Below are positions 8,369 to 16,531 of a stretch of 64,000 bases of DNA, piece by piece (position 1 is the stretch's first letter; the number at the start of each line of letters is the position of its first letter). The stretch spans positions 558,001 through 622,000 of the forward strand of contig NZ_JARKMZ010000028.1 in NCBI RefSeq assembly GCF_029360775.1. The letters are read 5' to 3'. A program made the position numbers and the translations under genes. Source of the stretch: Daejeonella sp. H1SJ63. GTDB lineage: Bacteria; Bacteroidota; Bacteroidia; Sphingobacteriales; Sphingobacteriaceae. The notes beneath the pieces were generated by a model. That model did no database searches. It saw only the letters and a list, made by a program, of their open reading frames with translations, and was not told the origin of the DNA.

Positions 8369-9679
8369 ATGGTAGCTCCAAAAGGAAAAAATTATCGCTG
8401 GCTGATTGTCGTCTTATTATTTACAGGTACGGTCATCAATTATCTTGATCGTCAGATTATTGGTTTGTTAAAACCTACGCTTGAGTCTGAGTTCAGCTGG
8501 ACTGAAACTGATTTTGGAAAGATTATGTCTGCATTTTCATTCGCATATGCAATTGGACTGCTTGTTTCAGGAAGATTTATTGATAAAGTAGGAACAAAAC
8601 TCGGCTATAGTGTTGCTGTTGTGGTTTGGAGTTTGGCTGGTATGTTTCATGCATTGGCAAAATCTGTTACTGGTTTTGGAATAGCAAGACTTTCACTGGG
8701 TATTGGAGAGGCCGGCAATTTCCCTGCAGCAATGAAGGCGGTTGCAGAATGGTTCCCCAAAAAAGAAAGAGCACTTGCAACCGGTATTTTTAATTCAGGC
8801 ACAGCTATTGGTGTTGTGGTCGCATTGATCATTGTTCCGATTATTATGCAGAATTATGGATGGCACGAAGTGTTCTGGATTACCGGTTCAATGGGTTTTG
8901 TATGGTTGTTATTCTGGCTTTGGTTATATGATGTGCCCGCTAAACAGAAAAGATTAAGTTCTGAGGAATTGGAATATATTGAAAGTGATAAGGGTGATAC
9001 TACAGATCAGGTTAAAAGTTCTGTTAAAATATCATGGGGTAAATTGTTTTCCATCCCGCAGACCTGGGCAATTGTTACCGGTAAGTTTCTGATCGATCCT
9101 ATTTTCTGGTTTTTCCTGTTTTGGTTACCTTCCTACTTTTCTTCAACGTTTAATCTTGATCTTAAAGTAATCAGTCCCGAGCTGATGCTTATTTACGGCG
9201 CTACAACGGTTGGGAGTATTGCCGGCGGGTATTTCTCATCAGTGCTGATTAACAAAGGTTGGCCAACATTAAAAGCAAGAAAAGGTGTTCTTTTATTATT
9301 TGCCGTCATTGAATTATGTATTATGATTGCTATTGCTCAGTTTGTAACAGATAAATGGGCTGCAGTAGGGCTGATTAGTTTGGCTGTTGCTGTTCATCAG
9401 GCATGGGCCACCAATATTTTTACCATGGCTTCTGATATGTTCCCGAAAGATGTGGTAAGCTCAGTTGTAGGAATAGGAGGGATGACCGGTGCAATTGGAG
9501 GGATACTCTTCCCGATATTTGTGGGTTATCTGCTTGATGTTTATAAAATTGCAGGAAATCTGACGGGTGGTTATAATCTTATATTCACCATTTGTGGTGC
9601 AACCTATCTCACTGCCTGGCTTATTATTCACTTGCTGACCAGAAAACCGGCTAATGTACCCGATGTGAAAAATATTTAA
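8369..9679 (+). CDS. MFS transporter, hexuronate/aldonate (ExuT, ACS) type
   Basis: Twelve-helix major facilitator protein of the anion:cation symporter family. The first helix carries INYLDRQ and the fourth segment NFPAAMKAVAEWFPKKERALATGIFNSG, typical of hexuronate and galactonate transporters. It follows the kinase and aldolase genes by 26 bases and would import the sugar acid they use. A second, unrelated transporter (BASS family at 30.1 kb) sits at the far end of the same block, so two acids or two import modes may exist. Substrate assignment among glucuronate, galacturonate, galactonate and 2-keto-3-deoxy-aldonates is not possible from sequence. Confidence 0.9.
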   Translation: MVAPKGKNYRWLIVVLLFTGTVINYLDRQIIGLLKPTLESEFSWTETDFGKIMSAFSFAYAIGLLVSGRFIDKVGTKLGYSVAVVVWSLAGMFHALAKSVTGFGIARLSLGIGEAGNFPAAMKAVAEWFPKKERALATGIFNSGTAIGVVVALIIVPIIMQNYGWHEVFWITGSMGFVWLLFWLWLYDVPAKQKRLSSEELEYIESDKGDTTDQVKSSVKISWGKLFSIPQTWAIVTGKFLIDPIFWFFLFWLPSYFSSTFNLDLKVISPELMLIYGATTVGSIAGGYFSSVLINKGWPTLKARKGVLLLFAVIELCIMIAIAQFVTDKWAAVGLISLAVAVHQAWATNIFTMASDMFPKDVVSSVVGIGGMTGAIGGILFPIFVGYLLDVYKIAGNLTGGYNLIFTICGATYLTAWLIIHLLTRKPANVPDVKNI

Positions 9680-9691
9680 CGGTATATAATT

Positions 9692-10609
9692 ATGAATACG
9701 ATTTTAAATTATATTAAAAAGGCCTCACTTTTTTGTGCTCTGTTGGGCTCTCCGGTCTTTGTTTCAACTGCAAACGCCCAGTTGTACAATTTCACCGAAG
9801 AGCAAATGAAAAGTTATACTAAGGAGAACCCTTATGGTCGTTTTCCGGGCGGAAGACCAATGATACCGGCAGCAATTTTGGATACCATTCGTAAAATGGA
9901 TATTCAGGTGGTTGAGGCAATTGGTTCAATACCAAGAGAGTATTCCAATCAGTATGAAGATGGATGGAAATCCTTAATTCCGGGAAAAAAGCTTGTTGGT
10001 CGTGCATTTACTGTACAATTCATGCCTTCACGTCCTGATCTTGTTGCCGGGATGCAGGCAGAGGCAGATAAAAATAATTTTACCGGCCTTAACAACAGAA
10101 CAACAATTGATATGCTACAGAAAGATGATTTGGTGATCGTTGATCTGTTCGGAAAAGTGCAGGGTGGAACGTATGTAGGCGATAAATTGTCCTACTATAT
10201 CTGGAAAACTACCGGTACCGGATTGATTGTTGATGGTGGGATCTATCTGACTGAGAACATTCAGCAAAGTGGTATGCAGGCATTTTACCGTGGTACCTAT
10301 CCAGGTGCATTGAGTAATGCCACTGTTTCAGGTATCAATGTTCCTATCCGTATCGGAAAAGCTGTTATTATGCCCGGCGATCTTGTAATTGGTGATCAGG
10401 ATGGAATTCTGGCAATCCCGCCTCAGTTTGTTCCAAAGCTTATCGCTAATGTTACCCGCGACCGCCGCCGTGATTTCTGGATGAAACGTGCATTTGATCT
10501 TGGGAAATACAAGTCGAGCGATATTTACGGACGTCCTAAAGATCCGGCATTGCTTAAACAGTTCGAAGAGTATTTAAACACAGGTGATGCTAAATTGTTG
10601 CCCAGATAA
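9692..10609 (+). CDS. exported RraA-like protein lacking the catalytic Arg-Asp pair
   Basis: RraA/HMG-CHA-aldolase fold protein with a Sec signal peptide (cleavage near TANAQ, about residue 29). It keeps the family C-terminal signature PGDLVIGDQDGILAIPP and an ENPYGRFPGGRP segment shared with the second RraA copy at 29.1 kb. Where active aldolases and the second copy have DG..RD, this protein has D181-G-G-I-Y185-L186, so the arginine and aspartate that bind and activate the substrate are missing. Possible roles are a diverged enzyme or a non-catalytic binding partner. Most RraA-fold proteins are cytoplasmic, so export is itself unusual. It follows the transporter by 12 bases and is probably cotranscribed with it. 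Confidence 0.85.
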   Translation: MNTILNYIKKASLFCALLGSPVFVSTANAQLYNFTEEQMKSYTKENPYGRFPGGRPMIPAAILDTIRKMDIQVVEAIGSIPREYSNQYEDGWKSLIPGKKLVGRAFTVQFMPSRPDLVAGMQAEADKNNFTGLNNRTTIDMLQKDDLVIVDLFGKVQGGTYVGDKLSYYIWKTTGTGLIVDGGIYLTENIQQSGMQAFYRGTYPGALSNATVSGINVPIRIGKAVIMPGDLVIGDQDGILAIPPQFVPKLIANVTRDRRRDFWMKRAFDLGKYKSSDIYGRPKDPALLKQFEEYLNTGDAKLLPR

Positions 10610-10635
10610 TTGATTTGTTCATTATTCTTTATACA

Positions 10636-11007
10636 ATGAAGGTTTTCAATATTGTTTTTTGCATTCTGTTTATTATCTCTGCCGGCCTCCAGTATAATGA
10701 TCCCGATCCTTTGTTATGGATCCCGATATATCTGTTCGGTGCTTTTATTTCATACTCAGCTATAAGCAATAAATATTACACTTCATTAACTCTCTCGGGT
10801 ATTATGTTGTTTTTGGTCTATGCTATTTATTTATTTTTTGATAAATACGGAGTTCTTGCCTGGGTAACCGAGCATGATGCCGAAAACATAGCCGGGAGTA
10901 TGAAAGCTTCTGCGCCATGGATTGAAGAAACCAGAGAGTTCTTCGGATTATTAATCCTGATTTCAGTCCTTCTTCTTAATTATTATTATTCCAGAAAGCA
11001 AGTTTAA
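10636..11007 (+). CDS. TMEM220-family small membrane protein
   Basis: Integral membrane protein of about 123 aa with four predicted hydrophobic segments. The N terminus has the QYNDPDPLLWIPIYL motif after the first helix, which is characteristic of the transmembrane 220 family. An upstream in-frame TTG at 10615 is possible, but the ATG at 10636 gives a cleaner membrane start. The family's function is unknown. It is the last gene before a 569-base intergenic gap and may close the first operon. Nothing in the sequence ties it to sugar metabolism. Confidence 0.8.
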   Translation: MKVFNIVFCILFIISAGLQYNDPDPLLWIPIYLFGAFISYSAISNKYYTSLTLSGIMLFLVYAIYLFFDKYGVLAWVTEHDAENIAGSMKASAPWIEETREFFGLLILISVLLLNYYYSRKQV

Positions 11008-11576
11008 CCATTCGATAATTCCCAATAGAGTTGATCATGCTGATTATCCATAGTTTGATCTTATCAAAGTGGAATTGACCCAAGTTCAGCAGTGTTTTAT
11101 ACTGCTTTCTTTAAGTTTGAAAAATTTACATATATATTAAGGTATACGGTACTTTTGACATCTTACTATAAGTTTGGAAATTTCACCTGTTTGTCAAATT
11201 TTATTCTTTAATAAAAGTATATTCAGAAATCTCAATAGGTGATTTGAATCATAGTTAGTTGAAAGTTTTTTGTGTAATAATTAAGTTTCTCAGCAGAATT
11301 ATTACACAGATAATTAGGAAATGAGTGATTTTGCTCAAATTAGTTTTCAACAAATCTATCTTTTGCTCATTTTTTAATATTTTAAATCGCTGATAATCAG
11401 ATTGTTTTAAATATTTTTTAAACGAAATTCAGAACTGATAAAAATCATTTTCAAAACATTGACAAATCAAAATATATCTTTATTTTAGTTAATCCGATTG
11501 ATTAGAAGTGCTGTAAACTCTTCGAACTCATGAGGTAATTATTCTTAACTTAAAACTTTATTTAAAAAAAAGAATT
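11008..11576. other. 569-base gene-free regulatory region upstream of SusC
   Basis: No plausible gene is seen. A weak 6-bp hairpin (11088-11106) followed by a T-rich run could end the upstream operon. A perfect 12-bp inverted repeat lies at 11271-11308. Sequences resembling a -7 box are at 11150-11157 (TACTTTTG) and 11475-11482 (TATCTTTA), but neither has a convincing -33 TTTG at the usual spacing. No regulator gene lies beside it, so control of the SusCD unit must come from elsewhere in the genome. Confidence 0.6.
11271..11308. promoter_or_regulatory. 12-bp perfect inverted repeat upstream of SusC
   Basis: TGTGTAATAATT at 11271-11282 is exactly complementary to 11297-11308, with a 14-base spacer. 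No T-run follows on the + strand, so it is not an obvious terminator for the upstream genes. The arm length and spacing would suit an operator for a dimeric regulator, or an RNA hairpin in a long leader. Function is unproven. Confidence 0.5.
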
Positions 11577-14500
11577 ATGATGAAAAAAGTTTACAAACTA
11601 GTCGTATTACTTTTATTCTGTCAGGCCTATGTGTTTGCGCAGAATATTAGTGTTACCGGTAAGGTTACCGACGCCGACAATTTACCTTTGCCAGCAGTGA
11701 GCATCAAGGTAAGTGGATCAACTCAGGGCACGAGCACTGATGCCAACGGTAATTTTACAATCTCTGTGCCTTCCAATGCATCGCTGATATTCAGCTACAT
11801 TGGATTTACTACCCAAACTGTCGCAGTTCAGGGACGTACAACCATCAATGTTCGTCTTGAATCTGACAGTAAGCTACTCGAAGGAGTAGTTGTTACCGCT
11901 ATGGGTATTACTAAAGACCAAAAGGTTTTAAGTTATGCTACACAGCAAATCAACACCGATAATTTTGCTAAAGCAAAAGAATTGAACGTAGCTAACTCTC
12001 TTTCAGGACGTGTTGCTGGTTTGAACATTGCAAAAACCTCTTCAGGTTTAGGTGGTTCTTCCAGGGTTGTTCTTAGAGGTGACCGTTCAATTACTGGTAA
12101 CAACCAGGCTTTGATCGTTATCGATGGTGTGCCAATGGATAACTCAAACTACAGTCCCGGCAACGCGAATGGTGGTCGTGATGGTGGCGACGGTCTTTCA
12201 AGTGTTAACCCTGATGATATTGAGTCTATCAACGTATTAAGAGGTGCTTCTGCAACTGCTCTTTACGGTTCACGTGCTGCAAACGGTGCGTTATTGATTA
12301 CTACTAAAAAAGGTAGTGCTCAAAAAGGATTCGGTGTTTCTTTCAACAGTTCTTCTCAGATTGAAGCTCCAATGATTCTTCAGGATTTCCAGAATGTTTA
12401 TGGTCAGGGTGCTGGAGGTGTTTACAACAGAGCTGAAGAAGGTTCATGGGGTCCAAAAATGACAGGACAATCAGTTGCTTTATGGGGTAATGATCCGGCA
12501 GATGTTGGAAAAGTTTACAACATGACTCCTCAGCCAGACAACTACAAAGATTTCTTCAATACTGGTAAGCAGTATTCAAACTCTTTGGCATTTTCTGGTG
12601 GTAATGAAAAAGTTCAGACTTATTTCTCTTATACTAATGTAAACGCTACCGGTATTCTTGATAATAACAAATTAGCACGGAATACCCTTAACTTACGTGT
12701 TAGCGGTAAAGTAAGTTCTAAATTATCTTACGATTCTAAAGTAACTTACCTGAAAGAGGATGTGGATAACAGACAGCAAACTGGTGAGTCTTATTCAAAC
12801 AATCAGCGTCATATTTTACGTATTCCACGTAACATTTCTTTAGCTTCTGCTCAGAAGTTTGATTATATCGATCCTTCTACAGGTAAACTTCGTCAGAACT
12901 ACTGGAATCCCGGATCAAACGGTGGTGAAAACCCATTCTGGACTAAAAACCGTATCATTGCTGCTGATCAGAGAAATCGTGTAACAGGATTTGGTTCATT
13001 AACTTATCAGGTTACCGAAGATTTAAGTATCATGGGTCGTGCAGGTATTGATAAGACTTTGGATAATTATGAAGGTAAGTGGTATAATGATACTTATACT
13101 ATTGCTGACTTTGGTAACTATTCTACCCAGTTCAGAGATGTTGCTGAAACAAACTTTGACCTGATTGGTATCTACAAAAAGAATTTACTTAAAGAATTAA
13201 CTGTAGATGCTACATTCGGTGCAAACTTACAGCATGTAGACAGATTATCTCAATCAACTGCTACTGGTGGTTTGAACCGTGATAACCTGTTTATCCCTTC
13301 AAATGGTCGTGCTCCTTCAGTAGATCGTTCAGTAGTTCCAACTGAAAAGCAGGGTGTATTTGCAACAGCAGATTTCACATATAAGAATGCTTTGACTATT
13401 TCAGGTTCCATCCGTAATGACTGGTCTTCAACTTTACCAAAAGACAGCCAGTCTTATCTGTTCGGTTCAGCAGGTTTCTCTGCAATTCTTTCAAATATCT
13501 TCACTTTACCAAGTGCAGTTTCATTTGCTAAGTTTAGAGGATCTTGGGCTCAAACAGGTAACGATGCATCTCCATTCCTTCTTACCCAGACTTACAGCTT
13601 CTTAACCGGTGGTCCGAACGGATTCATCAGCCGTGACGCTGTTAAGCCTTTCCCTAATCTGAAGCCGGAGTTAACTACTGCTCAGGAAGTTGGTTTGGAA
13701 GTTAAATTGTTCAATAACCGTTTAGGTTTTGATTTAGGTTACTATAAATCTGAGTCTAAAAACCAATTGTTTACTGTTGCAATTCCTCCTGCATCAGGCT
13801 GGTCTTCTGAATACGTAAACGCAGGTCTTGTTCGTAACTCAGGTATTGAGTTAACTATGAACGGTTCCCCAATCAGAAAAGATAACTTCCGTTGGGATAT
13901 TGATCTGAACTATGCACGTAACAAGAATAAATTGGTTGAGTTAACTCAGGATCTTAAGGTGTTAAACCTTGCTGGTGACTTCATGAACTTCTCCCGTGCA
14001 GTAGAAGGTGAGTCATTAGGTAACCTGTACAGCAGAGGTTATCAGCGTGATGCTCAGGGAAAAATCCTTGTTGACGCTGCCGGTTTACCTTTAATTACCC
14101 CGGGAACAACTGTGTTTGTTGGAAACACCAGACCAGATTGGTTAGGTGGTATCAGTAACAGATTTACTTACAAAAAACTGACTCTTAACTTACTGATCAG
14201 TGCTCAGGTAGGTGGTGTAGTTTCTTCATTCACTAATGCAGTTATTTATGCTGACGGTGTTGTTGAGCAAACTCTTGCCGGTAGAGATTCTTACATTTTC
14301 CCTGGTGTTACAGCGACTGGTACAGCTAATACTGTTGCTACAACTGCTGAGAAATACTGGAAAAAGGTAGGTGGACGTAATACTCCTGTTGGTGAAGTTT
14401 GGACTTACGATGCAACAAATATCCGTATGCGTGAAGTTTCTTTAAGTTATGCATTACCAAATAACTTATTGAAAAAATCTCCATTCCAGGCTGCTTCTGT

Positions 14501-14657
14501 ATCTTTAGTAGGTCGTAACTTATTTTTCTTGTTGAACAAAGCTGAAGGATTTGACCCTGAGTTAACATCAGGTGCTCAAAATACTACAGTAGGTCTTGAG
14601 TCATTCTCAATGCCATCAACCCGCCAAGTAGGTTTGAACTTAAATTTATCGTTCTAA
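11577..14657 (+). CDS. SusC/RagA-family TonB-dependent outer-membrane transporter
   Basis: Outer-membrane importer of glycans or other large ligands, 1026 aa. Order: signal peptide ending in VFAQ (about residue 21), a carboxypeptidase-regulatory-like beta domain (about 23-95, starting VTGKVTDADNLPLPA), a plug domain with the characteristic ANSLSGRVAGL, LIVIDGVPMDN and RGASATALYGSRAANGALLITTKKG segments, then a beta barrel ending in a C-terminal LNLSF. Two adjacent ATG codons at 11577 and 11580 make the exact start uncertain. Codon use is strongly biased to GGT, CGT and AAC compared with neighbours, suggesting high expression. The partner SusD follows after 18 bases. No sigma/anti-sigma pair or hybrid two-component regulator is adjacent, unlike many polysaccharide-utilisation loci. 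Confidence 0.97.
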   Translation: MMKKVYKLVVLLLFCQAYVFAQNISVTGKVTDADNLPLPAVSIKVSGSTQGTSTDANGNFTISVPSNASLIFSYIGFTTQTVAVQGRTTINVRLESDSKLLEGVVVTAMGITKDQKVLSYATQQINTDNFAKAKELNVANSLSGRVAGLNIAKTSSGLGGSSRVVLRGDRSITGNNQALIVIDGVPMDNSNYSPGNANGGRDGGDGLSSVNPDDIESINVLRGASATALYGSRAANGALLITTKKGSAQKGFGVSFNSSSQIEAPMILQDFQNVYGQGAGGVYNRAEEGSWGPKMTGQSVALWGNDPADVGKVYNMTPQPDNYKDFFNTGKQYSNSLAFSGGNEKVQTYFSYTNVNATGILDNNKLARNTLNLRVSGKVSSKLSYDSKVTYLKEDVDNRQQTGESYSNNQRHILRIPRNISLASAQKFDYIDPSTGKLRQNYWNPGSNGGENPFWTKNRIIAADQRNRVTGFGSLTYQVTEDLSIMGRAGIDKTLDNYEGKWYNDTYTIADFGNYSTQFRDVAETNFDLIGIYKKNLLKELTVDATFGANLQHVDRLSQSTATGGLNRDNLFIPSNGRAPSVDRSVVPTEKQGVFATADFTYKNALTISGSIRNDWSSTLPKDSQSYLFGSAGFSAILSNIFTLPSAVSFAKFRGSWAQTGNDASPFLLTQTYSFLTGGPNGFISRDAVKPFPNLKPELTTAQEVGLEVKLFNNRLGFDLGYYKSESKNQLFTVAIPPASGWSSEYVNAGLVRNSGIELTMNGSPIRKDNFRWDIDLNYARNKNKLVELTQDLKVLNLAGDFMNFSRAVEGESLGNLYSRGYQRDAQGKILVDAAGLPLITPGTTVFVGNTRPDWLGGISNRFTYKKLTLNLLISAQVGGVVSSFTNAVIYADGVVEQTLAGRDSYIFPGVTATGTANTVATTAEKYWKKVGGRNTPVGEVWTYDATNIRMREVSLSYALPNNLLKKSPFQAASVSLVGRNLFFLLNKAEGFDPELTSGAQNTTVGLESFSMPSTRQVGLNLNLSF

Positions 14658-14675
14658 TAATCAAAACTGACAAAC

Positions 14676-16220
14676 ATGAAAAAATTTAAATTATATCTTA
14701 CAACAGGTTTATTTGTGGTTACAGCCATGGGTATATCTTCTTGTACGGACAAATTCGAAGAGTATAATACCAACCCTACCAAGCTTACAGAGCTTGATGC
14801 ATCAGGGGTAGGTAATGCCTTCGCGGCTGCTCAGTACAGAGGAACCACTGCATCCTGGCAGACATTCCAATCTTTATTTGGAGATTTACAGGCACAATAT
14901 TTTGCCAATATTGCACAAAACTTCCCTTCTGACCGTAACGTGATGGTGGGTAACTGGTTAAATGGTGCATGGAGCGGATTTTATGGTTCTGCAATTCCAC
15001 CACTTTTGGGAGTACTAGATAATACCAAACCAGGCGGTAAAGCAGAAAATGCAGGTGTTTATGCAATTGCAAACATCTGGAAAGTTCGTATGTTTCTTCC
15101 AAGAACTGACTACTGGGGACCAATTCCTTATTCTCAGGTAGGTAATGGTTTGAAGCAGGTAGATTACGATGCTCAGGATGTTATCTATAAGGATTTCCTG
15201 GCTTTATTAACTAAAGCAGTAGCTGATCTTCAGCCGTACAAAGGAAAAAACCTTTTAGGTAATAACGATCAGATTTACGCTGGTAATGTTGATAACTGGA
15301 TCAGATTTGCGAACACACTTCGCCTTCGTATTGCTATGCGTATATCAGGTGTAGAACCTGCTTTAGCTAAAACCAATGCTGAAGCGGCAGTTGCAGGTGG
15401 TGTATTGGAAACCAATGCCCATGATGCATTCCTTAAAGTAACTGCTAACTCAATTAACACTCTGAATCAGGCAACTGCCTGGAACGAGTTCCGTATGAGT
15501 GCTGCAATGGAAAGTGTATTAAAAGGATATTCTGATCCAAGGATGTCTAAATTCTTTGCTCCCGCTGCTTCAACTGGCGAATACAGAGGTTTACGTAACG
15601 GTTATTCTCAGGTTGAGCTTGGTCTGGCTGCAAACCAGAATACTAAGCTTTCCAACGTTAATGATAACTTCCTTCCTGCTAATCAGGCTAATCAGCCATT
15701 TGGTATCATTATGGCAGCTGAGGCCTGGTTCCTTAGAGCTGAAGGTGTGTTAAAAGGATGGAACATGGGTGGTGGTACTGCACAGGCTTATTATGAAGCA
15801 GGTATCAACGCTTCCATGCGTCAGTGGGGTATTACAGATGCTGCTGCTATTGCAGCGTATACTGCAAGTGCTTCTACTCCGGTTGCTTTAACAGATGCTG
15901 TTAATTCACCGGCATTAACTGATATCCCGGTAAAATGGTCAGCTGATCCTGCTAAACAAATGGAGCAGGTAATCACTCAAAAATGGCTTGCTTTATGGCC
16001 TGATGGTCTTGAGGCATGGGCTGAATACCGTCGTACTGGTTTCCCTAAACTTTATCCAAGAATTAACTCTGAAAGTTTAGTAGTTCCTGCCAACGGTGTA
16101 GTTCGTCGTACTCCATATGTTGTGGGTGAATCACAAACTAACCCTAAAGGTTTAGCTACCGGTGTGGCTAAGCTTGGTGGTGCTGATAACGAAGCTACCC
16201 GTCTGTGGTGGAATAAGTAA
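14676..16220 (+). CDS. SusD/RagB-family outer-membrane lipoprotein
   Basis: Surface lipoprotein that forms the lid of the preceding SusC channel and captures its ligand. Signal peptide with lipobox SSC at about residues 21-23, followed by the FEEYNTNPTKL segment typical of the SusD-like_2 group. Helical TPR-like regions carry NWIRFANTLRLRIAMRIS and AAEAWFLRAEG, as in other members. At 514 aa it has normal length. Codon bias matches susC and indicates high expression. It is followed at once by a strong intrinsic terminator at 16242-16277, so susC and susD form a two-gene unit. The ligand cannot be read from sequence. Confidence 0.96.
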   Translation: MKKFKLYLTTGLFVVTAMGISSCTDKFEEYNTNPTKLTELDASGVGNAFAAAQYRGTTASWQTFQSLFGDLQAQYFANIAQNFPSDRNVMVGNWLNGAWSGFYGSAIPPLLGVLDNTKPGGKAENAGVYAIANIWKVRMFLPRTDYWGPIPYSQVGNGLKQVDYDAQDVIYKDFLALLTKAVADLQPYKGKNLLGNNDQIYAGNVDNWIRFANTLRLRIAMRISGVEPALAKTNAEAAVAGGVLETNAHDAFLKVTANSINTLNQATAWNEFRMSAAMESVLKGYSDPRMSKFFAPAASTGEYRGLRNGYSQVELGLAANQNTKLSNVNDNFLPANQANQPFGIIMAAEAWFLRAEGVLKGWNMGGGTAQAYYEAGINASMRQWGITDAAAIAAYTASASTPVALTDAVNSPALTDIPVKWSADPAKQMEQVITQKWLALWPDGLEAWAEYRRTGFPKLYPRINSESLVVPANGVVRRTPYVVGESQTNPKGLATGVAKLGGADNEATRLWWNK

Positions 16221-16241
16221 TCAGTAGATTAAAATAATGTA

Positions 16242-16277
16242 AAGGCCATCCTGATTTATTCAGGATGGCCTTTTTTG
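16242..16277 (+). terminator. intrinsic terminator after susD
   Basis: Stem AAGGCCATCCTG pairs perfectly with its complement around a loop of about 8 bases and is followed by six T residues. It lies about 20 bases after the susD stop and ends the susCD unit. Confidence 0.93.
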
Positions 16278-16531
16278 TTTAGAAATACAAGGTCTGTTCA
16301 TTATTTATTATATCAGTACGCTCATGATATGATAAATAATGAGGTGTTAAAACTTTGCCATTAATTATAAGTTTCGAAATCTGATTATTTGTCCTTTTAT
16401 TTTAATCTTATTTTTATATTTAGTGATTAGGATAGTTTTTTTTTAATTGTTTAATAAAGGTCAAAATGACCAGGGGACACATAAATCCCAATCAGTTTTA
16501 CAGAGTTCTTATTTCATAATAATTTTAGACA
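16278..16531. other. intergenic region with large imperfect palindrome
   Basis: No gene is seen between the susD terminator and the next lipoprotein gene. The notable feature is an inverted repeat with 18-bp arms at 16298-16315 and 16325-16342 (17 of 18 positions pair, 9-base loop). No T-run follows. It may be an operator or leader structure for the downstream gene. Confidence 0.6.

Noticed and set aside
11150-11157. TACTTTTG as promoter for susC
   Set aside because: The nearest TTTG upstream is about 30 bases away instead of about 20, and it lies over 400 bases from the gene.
14338-14568. Minus-strand open frame inside susC
   Set aside because: Shadow of the strongly biased susC coding frame.
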